Below are positions 43,801 through 52,510 of a stretch of DNA of 64,000 nucleotides, piece by piece. The stretch is from assembly GCA_000230955.3 (NCBI GenBank), contig CP007060.1, positions 1,426,001 to 1,490,000 on the forward strand, written 5' to 3'. The stretch is from Halobacterium sp. DL1 (lineage in GTDB: Archaea; Halobacteriota; Halobacteria; Halobacteriales; Halobacteriaceae). The position numbers were made by a program, and so were the translations under genes. The notes below the pieces were generated by a model, which ran no database searches, was not told the origin of the DNA, and saw nothing but the letters and a program-made list of their open reading frames with translations. Every line of letters starts with the position of its first letter. The stretch's first letter is position 1.

Positions 43801-46084
43801 GCGCGGCGAGCAGCGTGACGGCGAGTCCCTTGTCGAGCGGGTCGTTGGCGTTTCCGCACTGGGGAGACTGGACGCACGCCGGACAGCCGTCCTCGCAGTC
43901 ACACGAGCGGAGCATCGACAGCGTCCGCTCTGCGAGTTCCGCGACGCTGTCGAAGCCGGCGCGCGTCAGCCCCACGCCGCCCGGGTAGCCGTCGTAGACG
44001 AAGATGGTCGGGCGGCCGGTCCAGGGATGGAGCGGCGTCGAGAGGCCGCCGATGTCCCCGCGGTCGCAGAGCAGTTCGGTCGGGAACATCGATATCATCG
44101 CGTGCTCGGCGGCGTGGATGGCGCCCGGGAGGTCGCCACCGGCACGTAGCTCCGCCTCGACGTCTCGTGGCACGGTGAAGTAGAGCGCTCGCGTGTCGAG
44201 TGTCTGCTCCGGGAGGTTCAGGGAGAGGGTGTCGATGGTCTCGCCGCGCTTCGGGTCGCGGCGCTCGTAGCCCGTGACAGCCGTCGTTAGCGTGATGTCC
44301 GCGAACCGCACCGGCACGTCGTGGGCGAACGGGTAGCGCTCCTCGCGGTCCGCCTCGACCTCGATGGTCTTCTCGGTCAGGACGCGCGTGTAGTGGTCGG
44401 CCCACGTCGGCTGGAGGCGGGCGACGCAGCGCTCGAGGTCGAGGTCCGACACCTCGTAGCGCTGGCCCTGGTGGTGGTAGATGGCGCCCGGGTGTGCGTC
44501 ACGTATCGCGTCCGAGAACTGGAGTGTCGCGAGCGTGTCGTTCGAGCCGTCGAGCAGTCGGACCTCCCGGTCGTCGATGGTCCGCAGGCTCATCTCGTGC
44601 TGGGGGCTCCCGTCGCCGGAATACGTCCATCGCGTGCCGTACTCCGTGCTGCGTCGCTCCAGTTCGCCCTCGTCTTCGAGGACTTCCACGCGCTCCTCGA
44701 AACGCGGGAAGTACTGGTCGTCGTCGGGTTTCAGCCAGTTCTCGCGGGCCGCCGACCGCAGGTGGTCGTCGAGGATGTGCTCGTTAGCGGGGTCGACGAC
44801 TGCCCGCTCCGGCGCTCCGTCGAACAGTTCCTCGGGGTGGGCCATCACGTACTGGTCTAGCTGGTCCTCGCCCGCGACGAGCACGACAGCGGCGTCGTCC
44901 GTGCCGCGACCCGCCCGCCCCGCGCGCTGGAACGTGTTCATCTTCGTCCCCGGGTAGCCGTCGAGGAGGACGGCGTCGAGGCCGCCGACGTCGACGCCGA
45001 GTTCGAGTGCGTTCGTGCTCCAGACGCCGCGCAGGTCGCCGTCGTGGAGCCGCGATTCGAGGTCGCGTCGCCGGTCGTCCGTGAGTGACCCCTGGTACGC
45101 CGCGATGGCGTCCGCGAGTTCGCTGTGCCCGCGCTCTCCGAGGTCGTCGGCCGTCGCGGCGGCGTTGCGCTCTGCGCCCTGCCGGGAGCGCGTGAACGCG
45201 AGGGTCTGGTGGCCACGGGTCACGAGGTCCGCCATGAGGTGGCGCGTCTCGACGTGCGAGGAGCGACGCCGGCCCTCGCCGCCGTCTTGTTCCGGTGGGT
45301 TCCAGAGTAGCCAGTGGGTCCGCCCCGTCTCGCTTGTATCCTCGTCGACGAGCGCGAACCCCGACTCCGGCTTGCCCGTCACGCGGGCGGCGTGTTCGAC
45401 AGGGTTGCCGATGGTCGCCGAGCAGCAGACGAACTGCGGCGATGCGTCGAACCGCTCGCAGACGCGCCGGAGTCGCCGCATGACGAGCGAGACGTGGCCG
45501 CCGAAGACGCCGCGGTACTCGTGGACCTCGTCGAGGACGACAGTCTCGAGTCCGGAGAAGAACCACTCCCAGAGCCGGTGGCCGTGCGGGAGCAGCGCGT
45601 AGTGGAGCATGTCCGGGTTCGTCAGGAGGACGGTGGGCATGCGGTCGCGCACCGCCTCCTTCTCGGACTTCGACAGCCGCCCGGTGTAGGTGTCGACTTG
45701 CACGCGACTGCCGAAGCCGAGGTCCGCCGCGAGCGACGAGAGCGTCTCCCGCTGGTCGGCGACGAGCGCGTTCTGGGGTCCGATATAGAGAGTGCGGCCC
45801 CCGTGGTCCATCGCGCGCTCGAACGCCGGAACGGTGTACGCGAGGCTCTTCCCGCTGGCCGTCGGGGTCGCCACGACCACGTCGCCGCCGCCTCGCACGG
45901 CCCCGATGGCCTCGGCCTGGTGGTCGTAGAGTTGGTCGATGCCGCGGTCCGCGAGCGCCGACGCCAGCCGCGGTTCGAGTTTGACGTCCTCGGTCCGGGC
46001 TTCGCGCCCGGGGAGCGTCCGCTCGTGGGTCAGTTGACCGCTGTAGTGGTGGCGGTTGCGGAGCCAGTCGGCGAGGTCGTCCAC
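43787..46084 (-). CDS. DEAD/H-box DNA helicase with DUF1998-like cysteine domain (Hrq1/MrfA-like)
   Basis: The 765-residue protein has helicase motif I ATPTASGKSLAY, motif II DEVHEY, motif III CSATIGNP and motif VI FQRAGRAGRGTDDA. The C-terminus has the zinc-binding cluster CDCEDGCPACVQSPQCG typical of the MrfA/YprA and Hrq1 families with DUF1998. These enzymes act in repair of interstrand cross-links and other DNA damage. Length (about 760) fits MrfA. The gene stands alone. Confidence 0.92.
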   Translation of the reverse strand: MDDLADWLRNRHHYSGQLTHERTLPGREARTEDVKLEPRLASALADRGIDQLYDHQAEAIGAVRGGGDVVVATPTASGKSLAYTVPAFERAMDHGGRTLYIGPQNALVADQRETLSSLAADLGFGSRVQVDTYTGRLSKSEKEAVRDRMPTVLLTNPDMLHYALLPHGHRLWEWFFSGLETVVLDEVHEYRGVFGGHVSLVMRRLRRVCERFDASPQFVCCSATIGNPVEHAARVTGKPESGFALVDEDTSETGRTHWLLWNPPEQDGGEGRRRSSHVETRHLMADLVTRGHQTLAFTRSRQGAERNAAATADDLGERGHSELADAIAAYQGSLTDDRRRDLESRLHDGDLRGVWSTNALELGVDVGGLDAVLLDGYPGTKMNTFQRAGRAGRGTDDAAVVLVAGEDQLDQYVMAHPEELFDGAPERAVVDPANEHILDDHLRSAARENWLKPDDDQYFPRFEERVEVLEDEGELERRSTEYGTRWTYSGDGSPQHEMSLRTIDDREVRLLDGSNDTLATLQFSDAIRDAHPGAIYHHQGQRYEVSDLDLERCVARLQPTWADHYTRVLTEKTIEVEADREERYPFAHDVPVRFADITLTTAVTGYERRDPKRGETIDTLSLNLPEQTLDTRALYFTVPRDVEAELRAGGDLPGAIHAAEHAMISMFPTELLCDRGDIGGLSTPLHPWTGRPTIFVYDGYPGGVGLTRAGFDSVAELAERTLSMLRSCDCEDGCPACVQSPQCGNANDPLDKGLAVTLLAALTGA

Positions 46085-46162
46085 GGGCCTACGTGGGGGT
46101 TCGGCGCTCTAACGGCTTCCGGTGGCCGACAATTTTTGGGCGACGCGAGCCTATTGTCTAAC

Positions 46163-46597
46163 GTGACCGACCCGGAGTACGACGGGGTGCTGATCTACGA
46201 CGGCGACTGCCCGTTCTGCTCGGCGGCGTCGTCGGCTCTTCGCCGCGCGGACAACGTGGGTGCCGTAGCGCACGGCGACGACGCGGCGACGGCGTTCCTC
46301 GATGCTCAGTTCGACGACGCGCCGTTCGCGCTGGTGTTCGCCGACCGCCAGACCGAATGCGTGTACGTCGGCCGTGACGCGGCCCGCGAACTCTGCGACC
46401 GGGCCGGGGTGCCGGTCCTCGTCCAGGACGTCGTCGGAGAGAACTACGAGACTGTCGCGGACGCCGTGCGGACGGTGGTCGGCGCGGACCGCAATCCCGA
46501 CCCGTTCCACGGCACGTACGAGTTCTCGGCCGGCGCGGCGGAGACGTACGGGCCACTAGAGTCGGCTGCTGGAAGTATGCCACTCCGCATGGAGTAG
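46163..46597 (+). CDS. DCC-family thiol-disulfide oxidoreductase
   Basis: The 144-residue protein is read from a GTG at 46163. It has the family start YDGDCPFCSAAS, with the CxxC redox pair in a thioredoxin-like fold (DUF393). A TATA-like AATTTTTGG lies about 30 bases upstream. It is divergent from the helicase. Redox partner unknown. Confidence 0.85.
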   Translation: MTDPEYDGVLIYDGDCPFCSAASSALRRADNVGAVAHGDDAATAFLDAQFDDAPFALVFADRQTECVYVGRDAARELCDRAGVPVLVQDVVGENYETVADAVRTVVGADRNPDPFHGTYEFSAGAAETYGPLESAAGSMPLRME

Positions 46598-46653
46598 TTC
46601 ACCCCGCCGGAAACGGATTTCCAGCGCTGTGAAGCAGAGTTACACTGCGGTAA

Positions 46654-46664
46654 ACACTAAGTGT
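46654..46664. promoter_or_regulatory. Palindrome upstream of the Dps-like gene
   Basis: ACACTAAGTGT has 5-bp perfect arms around one A, about 24 bases before the ATG at 46688, where the promoter should lie. It may be an operator for a redox or metal regulator. No DtxR-type box is present here. Confidence 0.45.
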
Positions 46665-46687
46665 GGAGTGCCCGAACATACTGTCGT

Positions 46688-47314
46688 ATGTCCGACGACA
46701 AAAAACACGCCAGCGGAAGCGTCAAGCCCGGAGACACCTCGCGACGCGTCGGCGTCGAGGCCGTCCGCGAGCGCGGCGGCGACCCCGAGGAGATCCGCGA
46801 GAAACTCGTCGACGCCATCGGCGCGGAGTTCACGACGTACTACTACTACACGAACCTCAGGTGTTTCCTCGCCGGCGAGGAGGACCTCAAGGAGATCACG
46901 GAAGACGCCCGGCTTGAAGACCGGGCGCACTTCGAACTCGTGATGCCCCGGGTGTTCGAACTCGGCGGCCAGCTCCCGACGGACATCCGGGAGTTCGCGG
47001 ACCGCGCGTCGTGTCCCGACGCCCACCTGCCCGAGGACCCGACCCCGACGAACATCCTCGAGACGCTGCTGGAGGCCGAGCGGTGCGCCATCCGCACGTG
47101 GGGTGAGGTCTGTGACATGACCCGCGACTGCGACCCGCGAACCTACGACATGGCCCAGCGCATCTACAACGAGGAGGTCGACCACGAGGCGTGGTTCATC
47201 GAGTTGCTCAGCCGCGAGCGCGACGGTGAGACGAACCCTGCGGGCCACTTCGTCCGCGGCGAACCCGGTGACGCCCCCTACTCCACGAACAACCGCTTCA
47301 ACGACTCCGCGTGA
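46688..47314 (+). CDS. Dps-like thioferritin (DPSL), ferritin-like iron/peroxide protein
   Basis: The 208-residue protein closely resembles archaeal [50 protein letters not shown] and [16 protein letters not shown]. The Glu/His residues make a di-iron ferroxidase site like bacterioferritin and the paired Cys near its centre is the thioferritin hallmark. Such cages oxidise Fe2+ with H2O2 and protect DNA. The final part ([14 protein letters not shown]) is also conserved in Sulfolobus DPSL as I recall. A ferredoxin gene overlaps its stop. Confidence 0.88.
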   Translation: MSDDKKHASGSVKPGDTSRRVGVEAVRERGGDPEEIREKLVDAIGAEFTTYYYYTNLRCFLAGEEDLKEITEDARLEDRAHFELVMPRVFELGGQLPTDIREFADRASCPDAHLPEDPTPTNILETLLEAERCAIRTWGEVCDMTRDCDPRTYDMAQRIYNEEVDHEAWFIELLSRERDGETNPAGHFVRGEPGDAPYSTNNRFNDSA

Positions 47315-47670
47315 GTCACTCCGTGGAACTCGTCGTTCCGGAGGACTGCGAGATTCCCCAGGCCGGCGAGACCGTCGACGTCGAGGTGCCGGAGGGCGAG
47401 TACGTGCTTTGGGCCGCCCGCGAGGCCGGCGTCTGGCTGCCCGCGGACTGCCAGCAGGGGTGGTGCTGTCGCTGCGCTGGCGAACTGCTCTCCGGGGAAC
47501 TCGACCAGACGGACGCCCGGCGCTACTTCGAGACGGACCGCGACGCCGCGCTCCACCTGCTGTGCACCGCGGTCCCCCAGTCCGACTGCCGGATTCGGGT
47601 CTGCCAGTACGAGGAGATGCTCGACGAACGCGCCAAACAGGAACTGCCGCCTGGCAACTCGAAGCGGTAA
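47311..47670 (+). CDS. 2Fe-2S ferredoxin
   Basis: The 119-residue protein is read from GTG at 47311, overlapping the DPSL stop (GTGA). The plant-type cluster motif is CQQGWCCRC (Cys x4 Cys x2 Cys) and the fourth Cys is in LHLLCTAVP. It lacks the long N-terminal helical insertion of the main haloarchaeal ferredoxin. Its coupling to a thioferritin suggests that it could reduce stored Fe3+ for release, which is inference. Confidence 0.9.
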   Translation: MSHSVELVVPEDCEIPQAGETVDVEVPEGEYVLWAAREAGVWLPADCQQGWCCRCAGELLSGELDQTDARRYFETDRDAALHLLCTAVPQSDCRIRVCQYEEMLDERAKQELPPGNSKR

Positions 47671-47701
47671 CTACTAGCCGGCGGCTGCCGGAACTGTGGA
47701 C

Positions 47702-48805
47702 ATGTTCCCGCGGCTCGCGTACCTCGAGTGGATAACCGGACGGCCGGAAGTCGCGCTCTACGACCTCGCCACCAGCGACATGCGCGGCGACCGGGACCAC
47801 GAACCCGACATCGTCCCCGAGCCACTGGAAGGGCTAGTCGACCCGCCGACCGGCGCCACGCTCGAGACGCAAATTGCCGGCGAGTACGGGGTCCACCCCG
47901 AGCAGGTGCTCGTCACGGCGGGCGCCTCCGTCGCCAACTTCGTCGCGACTGCCGCCGCACTCTACCCCGACGCCGACGCGACGGACCCGGAGGCCGCCGA
48001 GCCCACCGCGCTCGTCGAGAAACCTACCTACGAGCCGCTCCTGAAGACGCCGCAGGCGGTCGGCGGCGACGTCAACCGGTTCATCCGCGAGGAGAAGTCC
48101 CGCCTGGTTCCGGACCGCGTGGCGAAGGCGATGACCGACGACACCCGCCTCGTCACGGTGACGAACCGCCACAACCCGAGCGGACGACTCGCCGGCCGTG
48201 AGACGCTCGCAGAGATGGCTGCCGTCGCCGACGACAACGACGCCCGCCTGCTCGTCGACGAGGTGTACGCCCCCTACGTCGCGGAGCCAGTCGACGGGCC
48301 GTTCGGCGGCCCGACCGCCGCTGGCCTCGACGGCGCAGTCGTCACGAACTCGCTGACAAAGTTCCACGGCCTCTCGGACCTGCGGATCGGCTGGCTCGTC
48401 GCCGACCGGCCGTTCGTCGAGCGCGCCCGCTCGGTCGCCTACCACGTTCCCGGCGTCTCCGGCCCCGGGCGAGCCCTCGGGAAGCGCGCCTTCCACAACA
48501 CCGACGAACTCGACGCGCGGTCCCGGGAGCTCGTCGCCACGAACGCCGACCTGCTCGCCTCGTTCGTCGAGAACCGCGAAGACGTCGAGGGTGTCCTCGC
48601 GCCCGGTAGCACGTTCGCGTTCCTCGACCCCGTGAACGTCGACGGCGACGAACTCACAGAGACTGCCTGGGAGGAGGGCGTGCTCGTCGTGCCTGGCCGC
48701 TTCTTCGGCGACGAAGAGCGCATCCGCGTGAGCCTCGGGCGGTCCCCGGACCACGTCGCGGCGGGCCTCGACGCACTCGCCGACGTTCTCGACAGCTTCC
48801 GATAG
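47702..48805 (+). CDS. PLP-dependent class I/II aminotransferase
   Basis: The 367-residue protein from the ATG at 47702 (a GTG lies two codons earlier) has the fold type I motifs: VTNRHNPSGRLA, LLVDEVYAPYV and the lysine in TNSLTKFHGLSDLRIGW that binds PLP. Amino-acid specificity cannot be read. Its relation to the ferredoxin operon (31-base gap) may be incidental. Confidence 0.9.
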   Translation: MFPRLAYLEWITGRPEVALYDLATSDMRGDRDHEPDIVPEPLEGLVDPPTGATLETQIAGEYGVHPEQVLVTAGASVANFVATAAALYPDADATDPEAAEPTALVEKPTYEPLLKTPQAVGGDVNRFIREEKSRLVPDRVAKAMTDDTRLVTVTNRHNPSGRLAGRETLAEMAAVADDNDARLLVDEVYAPYVAEPVDGPFGGPTAAGLDGAVVTNSLTKFHGLSDLRIGWLVADRPFVERARSVAYHVPGVSGPGRALGKRAFHNTDELDARSRELVATNADLLASFVENREDVEGVLAPGSTFAFLDPVNVDGDELTETAWEEGVLVVPGRFFGDEERIRVSLGRSPDHVAAGLDALADVLDSFR

Positions 48806-48867
48806 CCTCCGTTTCAGACGGGGCCGTGCCTTCAACACTTATGGTCCCCCGCTCCATTCACAGCCAC

Positions 48868-49158
48868 ATGGACTCCGAAGCAGACGAAATCACTTCGCTC
48901 GTCGGCCGCGAGGTGTACTCGAACAACGGCGTCTTCGTGGGCGAAGTCGAGGACGTCCGCCTGAACCTCGATTCAGAGATGGTGAACGGTCTCGCGCTCA
49001 GCGAACTCAACAAGCAGCTCTTCTCGGCGGCCGAGACGGGCAAGAAGGGCGTCATCGTCCCCTATCGCTGGGTGCGCGCCGTCGGCGACGTCGTGCTCAT
49101 CAACGAAGTCGTCGAGCGCTACGAGAGTCCCGAGACAGAAGAAGAAGTCGCAGTCTAG
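48868..49158 (+). CDS. PRC-barrel domain protein
   Basis: The 96-residue protein has a PRC-barrel (LVGREVYSNNGVFVGEVEDV; IVPYRWVRAVGDVVLI). I choose the ATG at 48868 because a TATA element (CTTATGG, about 48838-48844) is 28 bases upstream; the in-frame ATG at 48841 lies within it. Archaeal single PRC-barrel proteins act in RNA processing or cell division (CdpB family). Which of these applies is unclear; CdpB-like is attractive but unproven. Confidence 0.85.
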   Translation: MDSEADEITSLVGREVYSNNGVFVGEVEDVRLNLDSEMVNGLALSELNKQLFSAAETGKKGVIVPYRWVRAVGDVVLINEVVERYESPETEEEVAV

Positions 49159-49253
49159 CGTTCTTCGAGCAGTTCTCTCACGCGTCTCTGCAACAGTTCG
49201 TCCTTCGCGACAGCTGGCCGCAATTGGGTCGACCAGTTCTTTGGGAGCGCTCG
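49155..49253 (-). other. Open tail in frame with the phosphatase stop
   Basis: After the TAG of the phosphatase (49254-49256) the same frame stays open for 32 codons and ends at a second TAG (49155-49157). The tail reads coding-like near its end (KDELLQRRVRELLEER) but contains two AGA codons, rare in this GC-rich genome. I have a weak memory of similar short tails elsewhere in haloarchaeal genomes, so this may be a dispersed repeat. Confidence 0.25.
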
Positions 49254-49631
49254 CTACGCCCTGGCAGCGAGGTAGACGACACCGAGTTCGTGGAGCGCCG
49301 GGTGGGGAACCGCGTGTAGTCGGGCGTTCTGCACCTCGTGGAGCGCGTCGACGAACGTCCAGTCCTCCTCGGCGGCGAGGGCCAGGGCGACGAGCGTGGC
49401 GCTCCGGGAGATGCCCGCCTCGCAGTGGACCAGCGTCGACCCGTCCCGCCGGTAGAGCAGGTGCGCCGCGTCGGCGACCGCTTCGAACGTGCGCCAGTCG
49501 TTGTCGGCCCCATCGCTCAGTGGGTGGTGGTGCGTCGTGAGTGGCTGTTCGTCTCCGGTCACCGAGAGCACGTGGTCGAACTGTCGCTCGTGACGCTCGG
49601 GGTCGGCCGCGTGGACGTTCCCAATGAACAA
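49254..49631 (-). CDS. Dual-specificity protein phosphatase
   Basis: A cysteine phosphatase with the P-loop VHCEAGISRSATLVALAL (CX5R) and a general-acid Asp in HHHPLSDGADND. The first usable start codon in frame is TTG at 49631 (125 residues), yet the phosphatase-like sequence extends upstream (GYTADSAVVRRVGDREL), so the protein probably starts earlier from an unusual codon or is 5'-damaged. The frame is open back to the TAG stop of the upstream TrkA-N/DHH gene. It dephosphorylates Ser/Thr/Tyr-phosphate proteins or perhaps nucleotides. Confidence 0.75.
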   Translation of the reverse strand: MFIGNVHAADPERHERQFDHVLSVTGDEQPLTTHHHPLSDGADNDWRTFEAVADAAHLLYRRDGSTLVHCEAGISRSATLVALALAAEEDWTFVDALHEVQNARLHAVPHPALHELGVVYLAARA

Positions 49632-49763
49632 CTCGCGGTCTCCGACGCGACGGACGACGGCGCTGTCTGCCGTGTAACCGAACGGTCGAACGAAACAGGT
49701 AGCGGGGGCCGAGTCGTGGCTCGTCGACCGTCCGACCGAGCCGTCCAGCGCGGTCCGAGTGGC

Positions 49764-51188
49764 CTAGCTGCCGTTACTCCCGCTCTCGGACTCGACGCCC
49801 ATCGCGTCGAAGAGCTTCCGGGTGACGGCCTCCTCGGTCAGCGAGAGCAGCGTGTTCCGGTTGTCCTCGGTCGTCTCGATGCCCGTGAAGATGCCGAGCG
49901 GAATCTCGGCGGACGCCTGCGTCGAGTGACCGGCGGCCTCGCCGATGTCGACGAACGCGTCGGCGAGCACGCGGCCGATGTTCAGCCGGATGTCCTTCGA
50001 GCGCGCCGCGAGGTAGATGGTGTCGTCGACGATGCCGAATACCGCCGTCGTGGTGATGCCCTCCAGATTGAGGAGCTGCGAGGCGGCTTGCGCGAGGGCG
50101 TCGCGGTCTCGGATGAACCCGGCGTTGGAGACCAGGTGACTCCCCTGGACCTCGCGGCTGGTGATGGCCTCCGCGAGCACGTCCAGCGTCTCGGGGCTCA
50201 TGTTCGGCGACTCCACCTGTTCGAGGGTGTCGTGGTCGGCGAACGGGTAGAGGTACGCCGCCGCGGTGAGGTCCGCTGGCGTGGTGTCGCGGCGGAAGTC
50301 CAATGTCTCCGCGCGGATGCCGTAGAGCAGCGCCGTGGCGACCTCCTGGCTCACGGAGAGGTCGAACTCCTGGATGTACTTCGTGAGGATGGTCGACGTC
50401 GCGGAGACGTTCGGGCGCACGTCCGCGAACTCCGAGTCGAACGGTTCGTCGACCTCGTAGTGGTCGATGAAGATGTCGACGTCGTGGTCGATGCTCACCT
50501 CGCCTGCCTTCGCGGGGTCGATGAGCGCGACCGTCTCGTAGCTCGAAATGTCGACGTCGTCGTACGGCGTCAGTTCGATGTCGAGGAGGTTCACGAACGC
50601 GCGGTTCTCCTGGTGGCCGATGTCCCCGAAGTAGAGGATGTCTGCGTCGACCCCGAGGTGGGTGGCGATGGCCTGCAGGGCGGCGGCCGCGGCGATGGAG
50701 TCGGGGTCGGGGTTGTCGTGCGTGACGATGGCAAGTCGACCCCCGGTCCGTTCGATGACCTCCGCTAGCTGGCGGGCCTTGTACTCCAATTCGCCGGACT
50801 CGAGGGCGCGAAGCGCGGCGTCGGCGATGACCGACGACGGGTTGATGACGACGTCGGCCCCGAGTTCCGTCAGTTCGTCGCTCGTCACGGGGTCGCTGGC
50901 GCGCACGACGACGAACTGGTCCTCGTTGCGCCCGCGGATGTTCGCGACAGCTGCCTCGTTGGCGTCGACGTCCGAGGCCATGATGAGCACGACGTCGCGG
51001 TCGGCGACCAGTCCGGCCACCTCCTCGTCCCGGATGTCCGCGACCTGCGCGTTCAGGTCCTGGTCGCGGAGCGCCTCCACGCGGGAGTCGTCTCGGTCCA
51101 CGATGAGAACGTCCTTCCCCCGCTCTACCAACTCCTCGGCGACGGCGTGGCCGACGCTCCCGCAGCCGAGAATGGCGTACGTGGACAT
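49764..51188 (-). CDS. TrkA-N / DHH-DHHA1 phosphoesterase protein (RecJ/NrnA-like with NAD-binding domain)
   Basis: The 474-residue protein from the ATG at 51188 begins with a Rossmann TrkA-N domain (YAILGCGSVGHAVAEELV, residues 3-125) and goes on with a DHH phosphoesterase (VTHDNPDPDSIAAAAAL; FIDHYEVDEPF, equivalent to the DHH Asp-His-His) and a DHHA1 domain (GHSTQASAEIPLG). This haloarchaeal fusion could cleave cyclic-di-AMP or short RNAs under NAD(H) or K+-related control, as in GdpP/NrnA proteins. The substrate is not known. Confidence 0.88.
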   Translation of the reverse strand: MSTYAILGCGSVGHAVAEELVERGKDVLIVDRDDSRVEALRDQDLNAQVADIRDEEVAGLVADRDVVLIMASDVDANEAAVANIRGRNEDQFVVVRASDPVTSDELTELGADVVINPSSVIADAALRALESGELEYKARQLAEVIERTGGRLAIVTHDNPDPDSIAAAAALQAIATHLGVDADILYFGDIGHQENRAFVNLLDIELTPYDDVDISSYETVALIDPAKAGEVSIDHDVDIFIDHYEVDEPFDSEFADVRPNVSATSTILTKYIQEFDLSVSQEVATALLYGIRAETLDFRRDTTPADLTAAAYLYPFADHDTLEQVESPNMSPETLDVLAEAITSREVQGSHLVSNAGFIRDRDALAQAASQLLNLEGITTTAVFGIVDDTIYLAARSKDIRLNIGRVLADAFVDIGEAAGHSTQASAEIPLGIFTGIETTEDNRNTLLSLTEEAVTRKLFDAMGVESESGSNGS

Positions 51189-51289
51189 CGAGGAGATGGT
51201 TGCCCGGCTACTCATGATGTACCCGGATAGCGGTGGCCCTCACTTAACGTTCCCGACCTGTTCCCGTTCGTGGTGCTCGCTTGCGGTGC

Positions 51290-52132
51290 TCAGTCGTAGG
51301 TCAGCGTCATGCCGTCGTCGAAGCGCAGGTCGCCGCCGTTGAGGTGGTCGCCGAGTTTCGAGAACCCGAGGACGAAGAGGTTCGCGACGTCCACCGGTTC
51401 CATCATCTCCGTCGCGCGGGACTGGCCCAGCATCACGTCCTCGACGACCTCCCGCTCGGTGATGCCTCGCTCCGCGGCGGTGTCCGGAATCTGGTCGACG
51501 ACCAGCGGCGTCTTCACGTACCCCGTCGACACAGAGAACGACCGCACGTCGCCCTCGCCCTCTGCGGCGATGGACTGCGTGAGCCCCCGAATGCCGAACT
51601 TCGCGACGTTGTACGCGACCTTGTCCGCGGTGACGTAGTGGCCGTGGACCGACGCCATGTTGCCGATAGCGCCGCCCCCCGCGTCGCGAATGTGGGGGAG
51701 CGCGTGCTTCGCGATGAGCGTCGGCGCGCGCACCATCACCGCCTGCATCGTGTCGTAGACGTCCATCGGGAACTCCTCGAGCGGTGCGACGTGCTGGAGG
51801 CCGGCGACGTTCGCGACGAACCGGAGGTCGCCTAGTTCCGCTGCCGCATCGACGGCCGCCACGACCGCCTCGTCGTCCGTCAGGTCGGCCTCGACCGGGT
51901 GGATCTCGCCCGGCGCGTCCATCTCGTCGGCGGTCGCAGTGGTCTCCGAGAGGCCCTCGGCGTCCACGTCCAGCGCTGCGACGGTGAGTCCGTTGACCGC
52001 GAGTGCGACCGCGGTCGCCCGTCCGATACCGGACGCCGCACCGGTCACGAGCGCCACGGTCTCCGCGCCGAAGCGCTCGTCGTCGACGACGTGGATGTCC
52101 TCGCGTTCGAGCGTCGGTGACTCGACTGACAT
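51290..52132 (-). CDS. Short-chain dehydrogenase, 3-hydroxybutyrate dehydrogenase-like
   Basis: The 280-residue SDR has the cofactor motif VTGAASGIGRA, NVAGLQ, the catalytic Ser in GNMASVHGHYVT and YNVAKFG (YxxxK). GLQ-type and long C-terminal sequences resemble 3-hydroxybutyrate dehydrogenases. A TATA element (GCTTTAAGT on the minus strand, about 52157-52165) lies 29 bases before the ATG at 52132, predicting a leaderless message. Substrate inferred only. Confidence 0.85.
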   Translation of the reverse strand: MSVESPTLEREDIHVVDDERFGAETVALVTGAASGIGRATAVALAVNGLTVAALDVDAEGLSETTATADEMDAPGEIHPVEADLTDDEAVVAAVDAAAELGDLRFVANVAGLQHVAPLEEFPMDVYDTMQAVMVRAPTLIAKHALPHIRDAGGGAIGNMASVHGHYVTADKVAYNVAKFGIRGLTQSIAAEGEGDVRSFSVSTGYVKTPLVVDQIPDTAAERGITEREVVEDVMLGQSRATEMMEPVDVANLFVLGFSKLGDHLNGGDLRFDDGMTLTYD

Positions 52133-52231
52133 GACGGACGTGTTCCGCCCGTGCGAACTTAAAGCCGTACCGTGGTCGGCGTACCGAATCAGAACGTATT
52201 TTAGTAGCACCCTGCAAGAATTGACTGCGCT

Positions 52232-52305
52232 GGGCCGGTAGCTCAGTTCGGCAGAGCGACGGACTCTTAATCCGTCGGTCGCGTGTTCAAATCGCGCCCG
52301 GCCCG
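52232..52305 (+). tRNA. tRNA-Lys (anticodon CTT)
   Basis: The cloverleaf folds completely: acceptor GGGCCGG/CCGGCCC with discriminator G, D stem GCTC/GAGC, anticodon stem ACGGA/TCCGT with loop CTCTTAA (anticodon CTT), T stem GCGTG/CGCGC and loop TTCAAAT. No CCA is encoded. A TATA-like GTATTTTAG lies about 30 bases upstream, and a T-run follows (GCTTTTCC). Confidence 0.95.
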
Positions 52306-52424
52306 CTTTTCCACGGACCTGTGACAGAGAGCGACCAGCGTGTCGCTATCTCGCAGTCCCTCCCTATAGCGGGCAGCGATCTGAAGTACGGAACGAGCGA
52401 CTGTCAGGAGCGAAGTTCCGGCGA

Positions 52425-52446
52425 TTCAAATCGCGCCGGGCCCGCT
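52425..52446 (+). repeat. Duplicate of the tRNA-Lys 3' end (attachment-site scar)
   Basis: The 22 bases from 52425 match 52286-52307 of tRNA-Lys plus two flanking bases with one mismatch (G for C at 52438). The 139-base spacing is far too short for an integrative element, so it looks like the remnant of an element that has mostly been deleted. Confidence 0.7.
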
Positions 52447-52510
52447 CTTCATTCACCGACGTCAGAGAGTCACTTCATGTCCAGCGACTGCGCTCGGCGG
52501 CCGGATGTCT

